DNA of 64,000 nucleotides, from the NCBI GenBank assembly GCA_024235175.1, contig JACKMX010000005.1:186001-250000 (forward strand), in the 5' to 3' direction. Of this stretch, positions 27,497 to 36,959 are shown in pieces (the first letter of the stretch is position 1; each line of letters opens with the position of its first letter). The translations under genes and the position numbers were made by a program. This stretch comes from Chromatiaceae bacterium (GTDB taxonomy: Bacteria; Pseudomonadota; Gammaproteobacteria; Chromatiales; Chromatiaceae). The notes under the pieces were generated by a model. It searched no databases and was not told the DNA's origin. It worked only from the letters and a program-made list of their open reading frames with translations.

Positions 27497-28669
27497 TTGT
27501 TTAATAATATAAAAATATCGAGTCGTATGGATAATATACGGCCCTTTTATGTTATGGAATTGCTGGCTAGGGCAAGGCAGCTTGAGTACGGTGGGCGTTC
27601 CATCATACACATGGAAATAGGAGAGCCCGATTTCCCAACTCCGGAGCCGGTTGTGCTTGCCGGTAAAGCAGCTCTTGAACAGGGGTACACACGCTATCTT
27701 CCCACTACCGGACTGCCTGAATTGAGGGTACGGATAGCTAATTATTATAAGAGTCGGTTTGGCCTGGCTCTGGATCCGGCAAGAGTGATTATCACACCAG
27801 GATCCTCGGGCGCACTGCAATTGGTTATGAGCGTGCTGATCGAACCGGGTGAATCTGTGATCATGTCTGATCCCGGTTATCCCTGTAATCGCCATTTTGT
27901 GGAACTTGTGGGGGGGAAACCCGAGTGCATCCCGGTTGGTCCGGAGACTGAATATCAATTGACGGCTGAAATGGTCAAGGGTGCTTTGACCCCCTCTACC
28001 AAAATGGTGATGATTGCCACGCCTTCCAATCCCACAGGCACCGTGATGAGTAGCGAGGAGCTGGAGGCAATTTATACCGTGGTCAGCGAACATGGAGCGG
28101 TGTTGGTCGTTGACGAAATATATCAGGGACTGATTTACGCAAATGATGGAAGCACAGCGCTCACTTTTGGCGACGATATGTTTGTGATCAACAGCTTCTC
28201 CAAATATTTTGGGATGACCGGCTGGCGCATCGGCTGGATGGTTGCTCCAGAGGCATATGTGTCTGCGATAGATCGTCTGGCACAGAATATTTTTATCTCG
28301 ACATCGAGTCTGGCTCAGTACGCAGCGATCGCGGCATTTTCAGACGAGTGCATTGAGTTGATGGAGAGTAGGAGAGTGGCGTTCAGGGAGCGCAGAGATT
28401 ATCTGCTACCCGCATTGGCCAGGTTGGGATTCAATATTGCCTGTGTACCGCAGGGAGCATTCTATTTATATGCTGACAGTTCAAAACTCAGTGACGACAG
28501 TTTTCGGCTATCGAGCGATCTTTTGGAGACGGCGGGGGTTGCAACGACACCCGGGAAGGATTTCGGGGACAATCAGCCCGAACGCCACATGCGGTTCGCT
28601 TATACTACGGAGATTCCGAAACTTAAGGAGGGCGTTGACAGAATTGCCGGTTTTCTAAAAGTATCCTGA
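27497..28669 (+). CDS. PLP-dependent class I/II aminotransferase
   Basis: A 390-residue fold-type I aminotransferase. RPFYVMELLARARQLE followed by IHMEIGEPDFPTPEP is the N-terminal substrate region of a common proteobacterial aspartate/tyrosine aminotransferase-like family. VINSFSKYFGMTGWRIGW contains the PLP lysine and the phosphate-binding arginine. The start is a TTG at 27497; an ATG at 27527 would remove ten residues that the family normally has. The amino acid substrate cannot be read. It converges on cysZ with one base between stops. Confidence 0.85.
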   Translation: MFNNIKISSRMDNIRPFYVMELLARARQLEYGGRSIIHMEIGEPDFPTPEPVVLAGKAALEQGYTRYLPTTGLPELRVRIANYYKSRFGLALDPARVIITPGSSGALQLVMSVLIEPGESVIMSDPGYPCNRHFVELVGGKPECIPVGPETEYQLTAEMVKGALTPSTKMVMIATPSNPTGTVMSSEELEAIYTVVSEHGAVLVVDEIYQGLIYANDGSTALTFGDDMFVINSFSKYFGMTGWRIGWMVAPEAYVSAIDRLAQNIFISTSSLAQYAAIAAFSDECIELMESRRVAFRERRDYLLPALARLGFNIACVPQGAFYLYADSSKLSDDSFRLSSDLLETAGVATTPGKDFGDNQPERHMRFAYTTEIPKLKEGVDRIAGFLKVS

Positions 28670-28670
28670 A

Positions 28671-29486
28671 TTACCGTTCTTGTTTCGAAATCCTTCCTTC
28701 CGCTACTGCGCCAGCTGTTCTGCCGGAACTGCACCAGAAGATCGTGGCTCCAGCTACGGCTGCGGGCATGACAGCGAAATTCAATACTGGAATCACCATC
28801 AACAGAGTAACAGCTCCGCCAAATCCAAATGCCGCCATACGCGATTCTTTAGTCCATTGCCGTTGTTGACCAAAATTCATTCCATGATTGGACAGTGGGT
28901 AGTCCAGGTATTCCAGTGCGAAAAACCAAGCGTTAAAGAGAATCCAAAGAAAAGGTGCAGCCAGTTGGACTATCGGTACCAGAAATAGCAGAAGCAGTGG
29001 CACAGCGCGAACCAGAAAGTAGATCAATTTGCGAAATTCGGAAACAAGTCCCGGAACTATCCCGGTGACCCAGTTGTCCGGTGAATCAGGAGGTGCGCTA
29101 CCGGTTAGCAACTGTTCCGCTTTAGCTGCAAGTATTCCATTGAATGGGGCGGCCAGCAGATTGGCGATTGCCGTGAAGGTATAGAAAAGGACCAAAACGA
29201 GCGTAAATGTCAATAGCGGCCATGCCAACCAACGAAAATAGTGGAGCCAACTGGTTTCAGGGAGAAAACGATCCAGAAGAAGTTCGAACTGATCTATGCC
29301 AATCCATATGACAATTGCGAATATTGCCGTATTAACCGATAAGGGAATGATCAGATAGCGCCGCAGACCCCGACGCAGAATCAGTTTTAAACCCTGCACA
29401 AGATATTCAACACCTGAGAGCAGGTTGGTCTCCATGCCGGGTGAAGCATTTTCTGATCTGGAGAGTGTACCGGAATTAGTTTTCAT
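28671..29486 (-). CDS. cysZ: CysZ-like sulfate uptake protein
   Basis: A 271-residue membrane protein. It begins with a polar 25-residue segment, then VEYLVQGLKLILRRGLRRYL and several hydrophobic helices (about 43-65, 85-115, 165-200 and 230-250), the pattern of the EI24/CysZ family. CysZ brings sulfate into the cytoplasm for assimilation. With cysC nearby, it suggests active sulfate use. It diverges from the EPS operon across about 260 bases. Family membership is clear; sulfate specificity is inferred. Confidence 0.85.
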   Translation of the reverse strand: MKTNSGTLSRSENASPGMETNLLSGVEYLVQGLKLILRRGLRRYLIIPLSVNTAIFAIVIWIGIDQFELLLDRFLPETSWLHYFRWLAWPLLTFTLVLVLFYTFTAIANLLAAPFNGILAAKAEQLLTGSAPPDSPDNWVTGIVPGLVSEFRKLIYFLVRAVPLLLLFLVPIVQLAAPFLWILFNAWFFALEYLDYPLSNHGMNFGQQRQWTKESRMAAFGFGGAVTLLMVIPVLNFAVMPAAVAGATIFWCSSGRTAGAVAEGRISKQER

Positions 29487-29745
29487 AAATAGTGACTTTT
29501 ACTTGGGAATTTCGCTGGCAGGATTTTAAAGTTATACTCACACCGACCGATATTCCTTGGGTGATACTTGGCTGGGTGCATACATGAGACTAATTGGAAA
29601 TTACGTGCTATTCTCGCACGCGATTTGAAAGTGCGCATCCGCAGCGATGAGTTGGTCGTGTGGTGAGTCTGCAAAGAGGTTTTTTTGGGGTTAGTGAATC
29701 CGGCGGAATATTCGCCAGGAATTAACAATAATGGAGGGAGCGACC

Positions 29746-30366
29746 GTGAAGTTACGCCACTTTTTTCTTGGATTCCTGGTTTTCAGCCTGGCGCTTGCCG
29801 GCTGTGCCAGCAAGAGTCCCTATCCGCAATTGCCCCAGTCACAGGGCAAAGCACTTAATTCCACCAAGTATCGGATCGCAGCGGGTGACTCGGTACAGAT
29901 TTTTGTCTGGAGAAATCCTGATGTTTCGACCACGGTAACGGTGCGGCCCGATGGATTCCTGACGGCGCCGTTGCTGGAAGATATACCTGCGGCGGAAAAG
30001 ACACCGACGGAATTGGCACGGGATCTGGAAAAAGAGCTTTCCACCTATCTGAGGGATCCACTGGTAACCGTGATAGTCAATGGCTTCGTCGGTGCTTACG
30101 AGGATCAAATCCGGATCGTCGGTGAAGCCGCAAATCCTCAGGCGATTCTGTACCGTGACTCAATGACATTACTCGATGTCATGATTGTGGTTGGAGGCTT
30201 GACAGAATTCGCAGATGGTGACAATGCGACGATAGTGCGAACGCAGGATGGCGAACGAAAGCAGTTCAATGTGCGCATTGAGGACTTGATAAGAGATGGG
30301 GATATTACCGCCAATGTCGATATGAAACCTGGTGATATTTTGATTATTCCTGAGGCCTGGTTCTAG
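29746..30366 (+). CDS. EPS export lipoprotein (Wza-type, exosortase-system associated)
   Basis: A 206-residue outer-membrane-directed lipoprotein: signal peptide with lipobox LALAGC, Cys20 lipidated. The Poly_export domain (YRIAAGDSVQIFVWRNPDVS) and an SLBB-like region (IRIVGEAANP, LLDVMIVVGG) follow. The GTG at 29746 is chosen because GGAGGGAG lies five bases before it; an ATG at 29731 would place that ribosome site inside the gene. It is short compared with E. coli Wza, as is usual for the PEP-CTERM/XrtA version. First gene of the EPS operon, 13 bases before the chain-length gene. Confidence 0.92.
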   Translation: MKLRHFFLGFLVFSLALAGCASKSPYPQLPQSQGKALNSTKYRIAAGDSVQIFVWRNPDVSTTVTVRPDGFLTAPLLEDIPAAEKTPTELARDLEKELSTYLRDPLVTVIVNGFVGAYEDQIRIVGEAANPQAILYRDSMTLLDVMIVVGGLTEFADGDNATIVRTQDGERKQFNVRIEDLIRDGDITANVDMKPGDILIIPEAWF

Positions 30367-30379
30367 TCGTTTTATCGCA

Positions 30380-31984
30380 ATGTATGAGTTAGTAAATCAA
30401 TTATTGGGTTATATCCGGGGTATCTGGCGCTATCGCTGGTGGATTCTGGGTGTCGCTTGGACAGTGTCCATAATCGGATGGATCCAGGTGTCGAAGCTGC
30501 CTGATCAGTTCAAGGCGTCTGCCAGGGTCTATGTGGATACCACAACGCTGTTAAAACCTCTGTTAAGAGGTCTGGCAGTTGAAGGTAATGACCAGCACCA
30601 GTTGCTGTTGATGACCAACACCCTGATGAGTCGCCCGAATCTTGAAAAGGTCATGCGCATGGCCGATCTCGATTTGAAGGCAAAAACCGAGTCAGATACA
30701 GAAGAATTGATTAACGAACTCCAAGAGAACTTCAGTCTGCAGTCCGCAGGTGGGGTGAATCTTTACACCATCGCTTATCAGGATGCCAAGCCGGAATTGG
30801 CAAAACTGCTGGTTAAGTCTCTGCTGACAATATTCGTTGAATCAAATATCGGCGAAACCCGTAAAGAACAGGATTCGGCCCGGCAATTTCTTGAGCAGCA
30901 GATTGCAGAATATGAGCAACGGCTAATCGAAGCGGAGGAGAGGAAAACGCGTTTTCAGCAGAAGAATCTGAAGTTTCTGCCAAATGAGAGGGGGGATTAT
31001 TACTCTCGTCTCCAGGCAACTCAAGAGCAGTTGGCAGAGGCGGAACTGGAGCTGAAGATTCAGCAGGACAGACTGGCCGTATTGCAGCAGCAGATCGAGG
31101 ATGAGGAGGAGGCTGAACCTCTCATCGACGAAACTGACGAATTGCTTGACCCATCCCAGGAATTTTCATCTGAACTGGATCCAAGAATTGCCAGGTTGGA
31201 AGCCAGTCTTGATGACATGCTGCTGCGCTATACCGACAAGCATCCTGACGTGGCCGCGACCAAGCTCACTCTTGCTTCTCTAAAAGAGAAGCGGAGAGCA
31301 GAGCTTGCCGGCAGAAAGCGTGATGCAGCAGCTTCGGGTTCAACTGCGATTGACACCAATCCCGTTTACCAGGAGATGCGCATTGTTATGTCGGAAGCGG
31401 AGGCCGATATCGCCGCTAAAGCTGCAGTGGTGGAGGAGTATAAAAAGCGAATCGAGAATCTGTCTGCTGCTGTCGACAAGGTGCTGCAAGTGGAAACAGA
31501 GGAGTCACAATTGAACCGTGACTACGGTATTCTGGCGCAACAGCATCAAGCATTGCTTTCGAGGCTTGAGTCGGCACGACTGAGCCATGATGTGGATGTG
31601 CGGTCCGGGACGGTTCGCTTTCGGATAGTCGATCCGCCAAGTGTGCCATTGACCCCTTCTGGACCTCCGAGAGCATTGCTCAGCAGTTTAGTGGTTTTAG
31701 GTGGCCTCCTGCTTGGTGTCGTTCTGGCGTTTCTGATGTCTCAGATTCGGCCCACTTATGACGACCGGGAGGCGCTGAACACCGAAACCGGATTCCCGGT
31801 TTTGGGCAGTGTCAGTATGGTGTGGACAAATGCGCAGATTAGAATACGCCAACGCAGGCATCTGGGGTTTCTGCTGGGTTTGTTGGCATTGGTATCTGTG
31901 TACGGATTTGTGATGTTTCTATATCTGTCTGATGTCGATCCAGCCTGGATGCTGCACCGGCTGCAAGAGATGGCAAATGTATAA
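30380..31984 (+). CDS. Polysaccharide chain-length determinant (Wzz/GumC type)
   Basis: A 534-residue inner-membrane protein that sets EPS chain length and partners the tyrosine kinase and export pore. An N-terminal helix (about 20-38, WWILGVAWTVSIIGW) is followed by a periplasmic region with long coiled coils (about 165-260 and 335-400), then a helix near 430-450 (SSLVVLGGLLLGVVLAFL). A third hydrophobic helix near 493-515 is extra relative to classical Wzz. It resembles the chain-length proteins of PEP-CTERM/XrtA loci. It is followed 18 bases later by the kinase. Confidence 0.92.
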   Translation: MYELVNQLLGYIRGIWRYRWWILGVAWTVSIIGWIQVSKLPDQFKASARVYVDTTTLLKPLLRGLAVEGNDQHQLLLMTNTLMSRPNLEKVMRMADLDLKAKTESDTEELINELQENFSLQSAGGVNLYTIAYQDAKPELAKLLVKSLLTIFVESNIGETRKEQDSARQFLEQQIAEYEQRLIEAEERKTRFQQKNLKFLPNERGDYYSRLQATQEQLAEAELELKIQQDRLAVLQQQIEDEEEAEPLIDETDELLDPSQEFSSELDPRIARLEASLDDMLLRYTDKHPDVAATKLTLASLKEKRRAELAGRKRDAAASGSTAIDTNPVYQEMRIVMSEAEADIAAKAAVVEEYKKRIENLSAAVDKVLQVETEESQLNRDYGILAQQHQALLSRLESARLSHDVDVRSGTVRFRIVDPPSVPLTPSGPPRALLSSLVVLGGLLLGVVLAFLMSQIRPTYDDREALNTETGFPVLGSVSMVWTNAQIRIRQRRHLGFLLGLLALVSVYGFVMFLYLSDVDPAWMLHRLQEMANV

Positions 31985-32002
31985 TTCAGAGCGAAAGCCA
32001 CA

Positions 32003-32974
32003 ATGAGTATTATCGAGAAAGCCGTTGGCAAACTAGCAGCTGAAGATTCTGCGGAGGCGAAGAGGCATAAAGATTTATCTGATGCCGCGGATCATGGAGA
32101 AACTTTCGCCGAGTCAGCGGATACAGGGATCGGTGCCGTTCAACAACAAGAGTTAATCAATGATTCGTTTGAATCCGACGTGAAGAGTTCGGATTTTGAA
32201 ACAGTTGATCCCGCACAGGTTGATATCTCTTTTGATGAATTGAATCTGGAGGGTATTCTCTCCCGGCATTCGGGTAGATCAAGACTGGACGAAGAGTACC
32301 GGATGATCAAGCGCCCTTTGCTGGTTAAGGCGTTTAGCGGGAACAATATGGCTGGACAGCCTCTGAATCTGATCATGATCAGTAGTGCGATATCTGGTGA
32401 GGGCAAAACATACACCACATTGAACCTTGCAATTTCTATCGCTATGGAACTTGATCGCACGATTCTGATGGTGGACTCGGATCTGGCCAAGCCCAGTCTT
32501 TCTCGTCTGTTGGGAATTAGTGATCGTCCTGGCTTTACCGAGTGCCTCAAAGATCAGAACCTGGATTTAGGCCAGTTTTTACTTAAAACTGATGTGCCAA
32601 AATTATCTGTTCTTCCGGCTGGCACACGCAATAATCGAGCTACCGAACTGCTGGCGAGTAACAGTATGAGTGCAAGACTGCAGGAGCTCTCTTCACGCTA
32701 TTCCGACCGTATTGTGTTGTTCGATTCTCCGCCGTTGCTGGCTACGAGCGAATCGAGCGTTCTGGCCAGTCACATGGGGCAGGTGGCTGTTGTGGTGGAA
32801 TATGGAGCTACGCCTCGATTTATGATTAAGGAGGCGCTGCAATTACTGCATAACGAAGACTCTGTTTCACTGATATTGAACAAGTCGCGGGACGATTTTC
32901 TGGCCAGACATGTGGGGGGATACGGATATGGATACGGAAAGGGATATGGTTATGGAGCTTACGGAGATAAGTGA
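32003..32974 (+). CDS. Tyrosine autokinase of the EPS locus (BY-kinase)
   Basis: A 323-residue cytoplasmic kinase of the Wzc/CpsD type without membrane helices. After an acidic variable N-terminus (1-90) comes the ATPase: Walker A SGEGKTYT at 131-138, Walker A' ILMVDSDLAKPS at 154-165, and Walker B IVLFDSPPL. The tail (305-323) is GYGYG-rich with six tyrosines, the expected autophosphorylation cluster. Phosphorylation of such tails controls assembly of kinase and chain-length protein. The gene is tightly placed between the chain-length and outer-membrane genes. Confidence 0.92.
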   Translation: MSIIEKAVGKLAAEDSAEAKRHKDLSDAADHGETFAESADTGIGAVQQQELINDSFESDVKSSDFETVDPAQVDISFDELNLEGILSRHSGRSRLDEEYRMIKRPLLVKAFSGNNMAGQPLNLIMISSAISGEGKTYTTLNLAISIAMELDRTILMVDSDLAKPSLSRLLGISDRPGFTECLKDQNLDLGQFLLKTDVPKLSVLPAGTRNNRATELLASNSMSARLQELSSRYSDRIVLFDSPPLLATSESSVLASHMGQVAVVVEYGATPRFMIKEALQLLHNEDSVSLILNKSRDDFLARHVGGYGYGYGKGYGYGAYGDK

Positions 32975-32977
32975 GTA

Positions 32978-34423
32978 ATGAAGCCGAAAAGGTGGTCATC
33001 CTTAGTGGCGTGCCTGCTGTTTATCTTAACAATTGTTTCCCAACAGGCATCAGCAGCGACCTGGCGAACGACGAAGGGGCTGACGAATGAACTGGTGTAC
33101 ACAGACAATGTCAATCTCTCAGCTGATGATGAGCGTGGCGGGCTGAGTTCGCGTATAGCGCCTCGTATCAGTGTGCAGGGTTCGGGTCGCGGTATGAAGT
33201 TGAACTTCGGCTATTCCCCCAGCTATCTTTATCGTTTTTACAGCGGTGGGGATAATGGATTTGACCACAATTTAAGCGCAAACCTGGAATCGGAGCTTTA
33301 CCAGGATCTCCTGTTTCTCGATGCAAAGGCAAATGGTGGCCTGAGGCTGGTAGATCCATTCGGTAATAATCCGGGCGACGGAATCAATGAATCAGACAAT
33401 GTCAGGCAAAACTTCAGCTTGTCAGTCTCTCCTTATATACGGCAGCATTTCGGCAGTTATGCGGATTTGAAGATTGGGTATAGTTACAGCAAAGTCTGGA
33501 ACGATGGATTCTCCAGCAGTGATGGTCATGCTGCAGACTTCGATTTAACCAGTGGTCGGAGGTTTCAGATCGTAGATTGGGGCATCAATGGTTCTATTCA
33601 GCAGACTAAGTATCAGGATGGAGATGACAGCATCTTTGCTAACGTGAAAGGCAGGGTTGGATACGCCATTAACCGAAGCTGGCGCATTAACGCCTTTATT
33701 GGCTATGACGACAACGAATTTTTGGATCAGGCGGGTGAACGGAGTACAACGGAAAGTGGTGGGTTCGCCTATGGCGGTGGATTTACCTGGACGCCAAGTT
33801 CACGCACATCCTTCGATTTTTCTGTGGCAGATCGTTTTTTTGGTACAAACCTCTATTTCAATTTCAAGCACAAAAGTCGGCGCAGTGTCTGGACTGCCAG
33901 CCTGACACACGAACCCACTAATGCAAGAAACGAATCTCTGAGCAGTCAAACTTTCCAAACAACGGATGCGTTCGGTGAACCGATTCTTGATCCGTCGGGT
34001 GAGCCGGTGTACATCGATCCCGATGCACCATTGTTCAGCTCGGAGGACTACGTTCGGCGGAAATTGGAGCTGGGATATGTGCGTACTCTGCGTCGCGGGG
34101 AACTGGGCATCAGCGGTTTTTACACCGAGCGGGATTATTCAGATAACAGGAGGGATACCTCTGGATATGGCATCACCGCTAACTATTCACGCAACTTGTT
34201 GTCCCAATTTAACGGCGATCTGAGAATCAGCTGGACTAACAATAGTAGTGGTGATGGGAGTTCGGATTTGACGAATTGGATTGTTGCGGCTGGAATCAAT
34301 CGCCAGTTGAGTGCAAGAACCAACCTCGCTTTTAATTTGCAGCACCGAAGACAGGTTTCTGATGAACCAAGCGACGAATATAGTGAAAACCGGGCAACAT
34401 TGACCCTGGGAACCACTTGGTAG
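32978..34423 (+). CDS. Outer-membrane beta-barrel protein of the PEP-CTERM/EPS locus
   Basis: A 481-residue exported protein with a signal peptide ending near residue 27 (QQASA). The rest alternates polar and aromatic residues in strands such as LNFGYSPSYLYRFYSG and is rich in Asn, Ser and Tyr, with a final aromatic residue in LGTTW: the profile of an outer-membrane barrel. It matches in size and place the TIGR03016-type protein found in PEP-CTERM EPS loci. It may help export EPS. It starts three bases after the kinase. Confidence 0.85.
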   Translation: MKPKRWSSLVACLLFILTIVSQQASAATWRTTKGLTNELVYTDNVNLSADDERGGLSSRIAPRISVQGSGRGMKLNFGYSPSYLYRFYSGGDNGFDHNLSANLESELYQDLLFLDAKANGGLRLVDPFGNNPGDGINESDNVRQNFSLSVSPYIRQHFGSYADLKIGYSYSKVWNDGFSSSDGHAADFDLTSGRRFQIVDWGINGSIQQTKYQDGDDSIFANVKGRVGYAINRSWRINAFIGYDDNEFLDQAGERSTTESGGFAYGGGFTWTPSSRTSFDFSVADRFFGTNLYFNFKHKSRRSVWTASLTHEPTNARNESLSSQTFQTTDAFGEPILDPSGEPVYIDPDAPLFSSEDYVRRKLELGYVRTLRRGELGISGFYTERDYSDNRRDTSGYGITANYSRNLLSQFNGDLRISWTNNSSGDGSSDLTNWIVAAGINRQLSARTNLAFNLQHRRQVSDEPSDEYSENRATLTLGTTW

Positions 34424-34659
34424 CTATCTTTGTCGATACCGCTGCAGAAATATTAAGTTTTGGTGGAAATAGCCGATGATGGATCTGCGGATGAGATCAC
34501 CAAAGAGTGGACAATTTCAGTTGAATTGCCTCACTTTTTGACGTTTTATAAACGCTGTTGTGTTGGTTTTATCGCACGTGAATAACGATGCGGCTACCCA
34601 TTATCTGGTCAATCAGAGTATCAGGCCGTTCTGACCTTATACGCTATTGGTAGGGAGTT

Positions 34660-35724
34660 ATGTACCGAAAATTTTATGGACTAAACGGTAAGCCATTTCA
34701 GCTAAGTCCGGATTCACGCTTTTACTTCAACAGTAAACCGCATAATCGGGCGATGGCCTACCTCCGTTATGGACTTGAAAAACGAGAAGGTTTTATCGTC
34801 ATTACCGGTGGCATAGGAACCGGAAAGACAATGCTAGTCCGGCACCTGTTGAGTGAACTGGAATCGAGTGATGTAATAGCCGCGCAGCTGGTTACAACCC
34901 AGGTTGAACCTGAGGATATGCTGCGAATCGTCTGCTCCTCGTTTGGTCTTGGTCAGGAGAGCGCTCCAAAATCGACTTTGTTGGACAAACTGGAAAAATT
35001 TTTCCGGGCAAGGGATGCTGAAGGCAAACGCGTGCTACTTGTGGTCGATGAAGCGCAAAATCTTCCTCCGCGTTCGATTGAAGAGTTAAGAATGCTTTCC
35101 AACTTTCAGATTGGTGGAAAGTCGCTGCTGCAGAGTTTTCTGTTAGGGCAGATCGAGTTCGATCAAACAATTCAGTCACCTGGTATGGAGCAGTTCCGGC
35201 AACGCATCATAGCGGCGCTCCATTTGAAGGCAATGGACTCTGAAGAGACCAGAAATTATATCGAATTCCGGTTGGGGTTGGTTGACTGGAAAGATGATCC
35301 GCAAATTACAGCCGGCGCCTTTGAGCAGATTTTTGATTTCACAAAAGGAGTGCCAAGACGAATCAACAATTTGTGCGATCGTCTGTTTCTCTTCGGTTGT
35401 CTGGAGGAGCGACATCTTCTTGATGAGGGCGCTGTGAGATCTGTGATCAGCGAAATAGAGGAGGAAGGGCTGGGGAATGCAGCTGTGCCGGAGCCCAAAT
35501 TGCCTGCGAGGAAATTGCCTCAAACGTCTACAGTCACACCTGATTTTGATGTTGATTTTTCTGCGTCGGATACTATGCCACCCGGAGATCAGTTGATGCA
35601 GCGGCTGAGTATTCTGGAAAGAGAAATACAGCAATTGAAAAAGAATCAGCAACATGAAAAGAAACTGTTGCGCAAAGCCATACTGATCCAGATGGATATG
35701 GATGTTGAAGATGCTATCGATTAG
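34660..35724 (+). CDS. ExeA-like AAA ATPase of the exosortase/EPS locus
   Basis: A 354-residue cytoplasmic ATPase. The N-terminus YRKFYGLNGKPFQLSPD is typical of the ExeA-like group in PEP-CTERM loci. Walker A GGIGTGKTM lies at 50-58 and Walker B VLLVVDEAQNLPP further on. The C-terminal segment (about 300-354) is charged and predicted coiled coil. Its exact role is unknown; such ATPases are thought to energise assembly or secretion. TAGGGAG lies just before the ATG. About 236 bases separate it from the preceding gene, so it may have its own promoter. Confidence 0.88.
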   Translation: MYRKFYGLNGKPFQLSPDSRFYFNSKPHNRAMAYLRYGLEKREGFIVITGGIGTGKTMLVRHLLSELESSDVIAAQLVTTQVEPEDMLRIVCSSFGLGQESAPKSTLLDKLEKFFRARDAEGKRVLLVVDEAQNLPPRSIEELRMLSNFQIGGKSLLQSFLLGQIEFDQTIQSPGMEQFRQRIIAALHLKAMDSEETRNYIEFRLGLVDWKDDPQITAGAFEQIFDFTKGVPRRINNLCDRLFLFGCLEERHLLDEGAVRSVISEIEEEGLGNAAVPEPKLPARKLPQTSTVTPDFDVDFSASDTMPPGDQLMQRLSILEREIQQLKKNQQHEKKLLRKAILIQMDMDVEDAID

Positions 35725-35779
35725 TTAAGGCGCGACTGCTCAGTCCTTTCTTCATTTGATTTCGGTTGTGAATTCCACT

Positions 35780-36907
35780 ATGCCTGTAAAAATAATGTGT
35801 ATTGTCGGCGCACGACCGAATTTTATGAAAATAGCGCCGATCATGCGGGAGTTCAATAAGAACGACAGTGGCATCACTGCTCGTTTGCTCCACACCGGTC
35901 AACACTACGATGCAGAGATGAAAGCCGCATTTTTCGATCAGCTGGGTATTCCCGAACCTGATGTTGACCTTGGGGTGGGTTCGGGCACACACGCGCAGCA
36001 GACATCCGAAATTATGAAACGGTTTGAGCCTGAGTTGGATGCCTGGACACCGAACGCAATCCTGGTGGTCGGTGATGTTAACTCCACTATTGCCTGTGCA
36101 CTGGTCGCAGTGAAAAAAGGAATTCCGGTTATCCATGTCGAGGCAGGGCTGCGAAGCTACGATAGGGAAATGCCGGAAGAGATCAATAGGGTACTCACCG
36201 ATCAGATAGCTTCTCTGCTGTTTACTACAGAGAAAGATGCCGAAGCCAACCTTACTCGCGAGGGAATCAATAGCGGGCGGATACGCTTTGTTGGCAATGT
36301 GATGATCGATACTTTGATGATGAACCGGGAAAAAGCAGTATCGGCAAGCCAGACTTTCTCTCGTATTAAGGATGGCGGGTTGGTAAGTGATCTCACATCG
36401 GGGTATGCACTGGTTACACTTCATCGTCCTTCAAACGTGGATGTACCGGCAGTGCTGGAACGTATTTTGCGGACGTTAGTCGGGATAAGTCACAGGATAC
36501 CCATTGTATTTCCGGTCCACCCTCGTACCCGGGGTCAGATTGATAAATTCAACCTGAAAGGTCTCCTGCAGCAGGGGCGCATAGCCATGATGCCGCCACT
36601 TGGATATCATGAACTGCTTGGGCTGATGGAGTCTGCCAAGGTTGTACTGACAGACTCTGGCGGTATTCAGGAGGAGACGACAGCGCTTGGAGTTCCCTGT
36701 ATCACCTTGCGGGAAAATACGGAACGACCGATCACCGTTACACAGGGAACCAATACGATAGTCGGGTCTGACCCTGAAAAGATCATGCTGGCGTTCAACG
36801 AAGTGATGGAGAATGGTGGTAAGGCCGGACGAGTACCCGAACTCTGGGATGGCAGGGCAGCGGAACGTATTGCCCGGGAAATAGGTAAATCCATTAAACT
36901 GGTCTGA
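35780..36907 (+). CDS. wecB: UDP-N-acetylglucosamine 2-epimerase (non-hydrolysing)
   Basis: It converts UDP-GlcNAc to UDP-ManNAc for glycan synthesis. The 375-residue protein shows VGARPNFMKIAPIMREF at the N-terminus, HVEAGLRSYDREMPEEINR in the middle, and TDSGGIQEETTALGVP near the C-terminus, which are family hallmarks. The ATG at 35780 is preferred to a TTG 24 bases upstream. It is the first of two paralogues in the window; the second (55.5 kb) is quite different in sequence and base composition. It lies inside the core EPS operon. Confidence 0.93.
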   Translation: MPVKIMCIVGARPNFMKIAPIMREFNKNDSGITARLLHTGQHYDAEMKAAFFDQLGIPEPDVDLGVGSGTHAQQTSEIMKRFEPELDAWTPNAILVVGDVNSTIACALVAVKKGIPVIHVEAGLRSYDREMPEEINRVLTDQIASLLFTTEKDAEANLTREGINSGRIRFVGNVMIDTLMMNREKAVSASQTFSRIKDGGLVSDLTSGYALVTLHRPSNVDVPAVLERILRTLVGISHRIPIVFPVHPRTRGQIDKFNLKGLLQQGRIAMMPPLGYHELLGLMESAKVVLTDSGGIQEETTALGVPCITLRENTERPITVTQGTNTIVGSDPEKIMLAFNEVMENGGKAGRVPELWDGRAAERIAREIGKSIKLV

Positions 36908-36959
36908 TCCTTTTGATGAATTCCAATCGAAATTCATTTCCACTGAATGTAAAAGTGCA

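Noticed and set aside
29500..29745. Sigma-54 promoter before the EPS operon
   Set aside because: I looked for GG-N10-GC with TGGC and TGC boxes; candidates had the wrong spacing.
32914..32970. CRISPR-like or satellite repeat
   Set aside because: The repeated units encode the GY tail of the tyrosine kinase in frame; there are no spacers.
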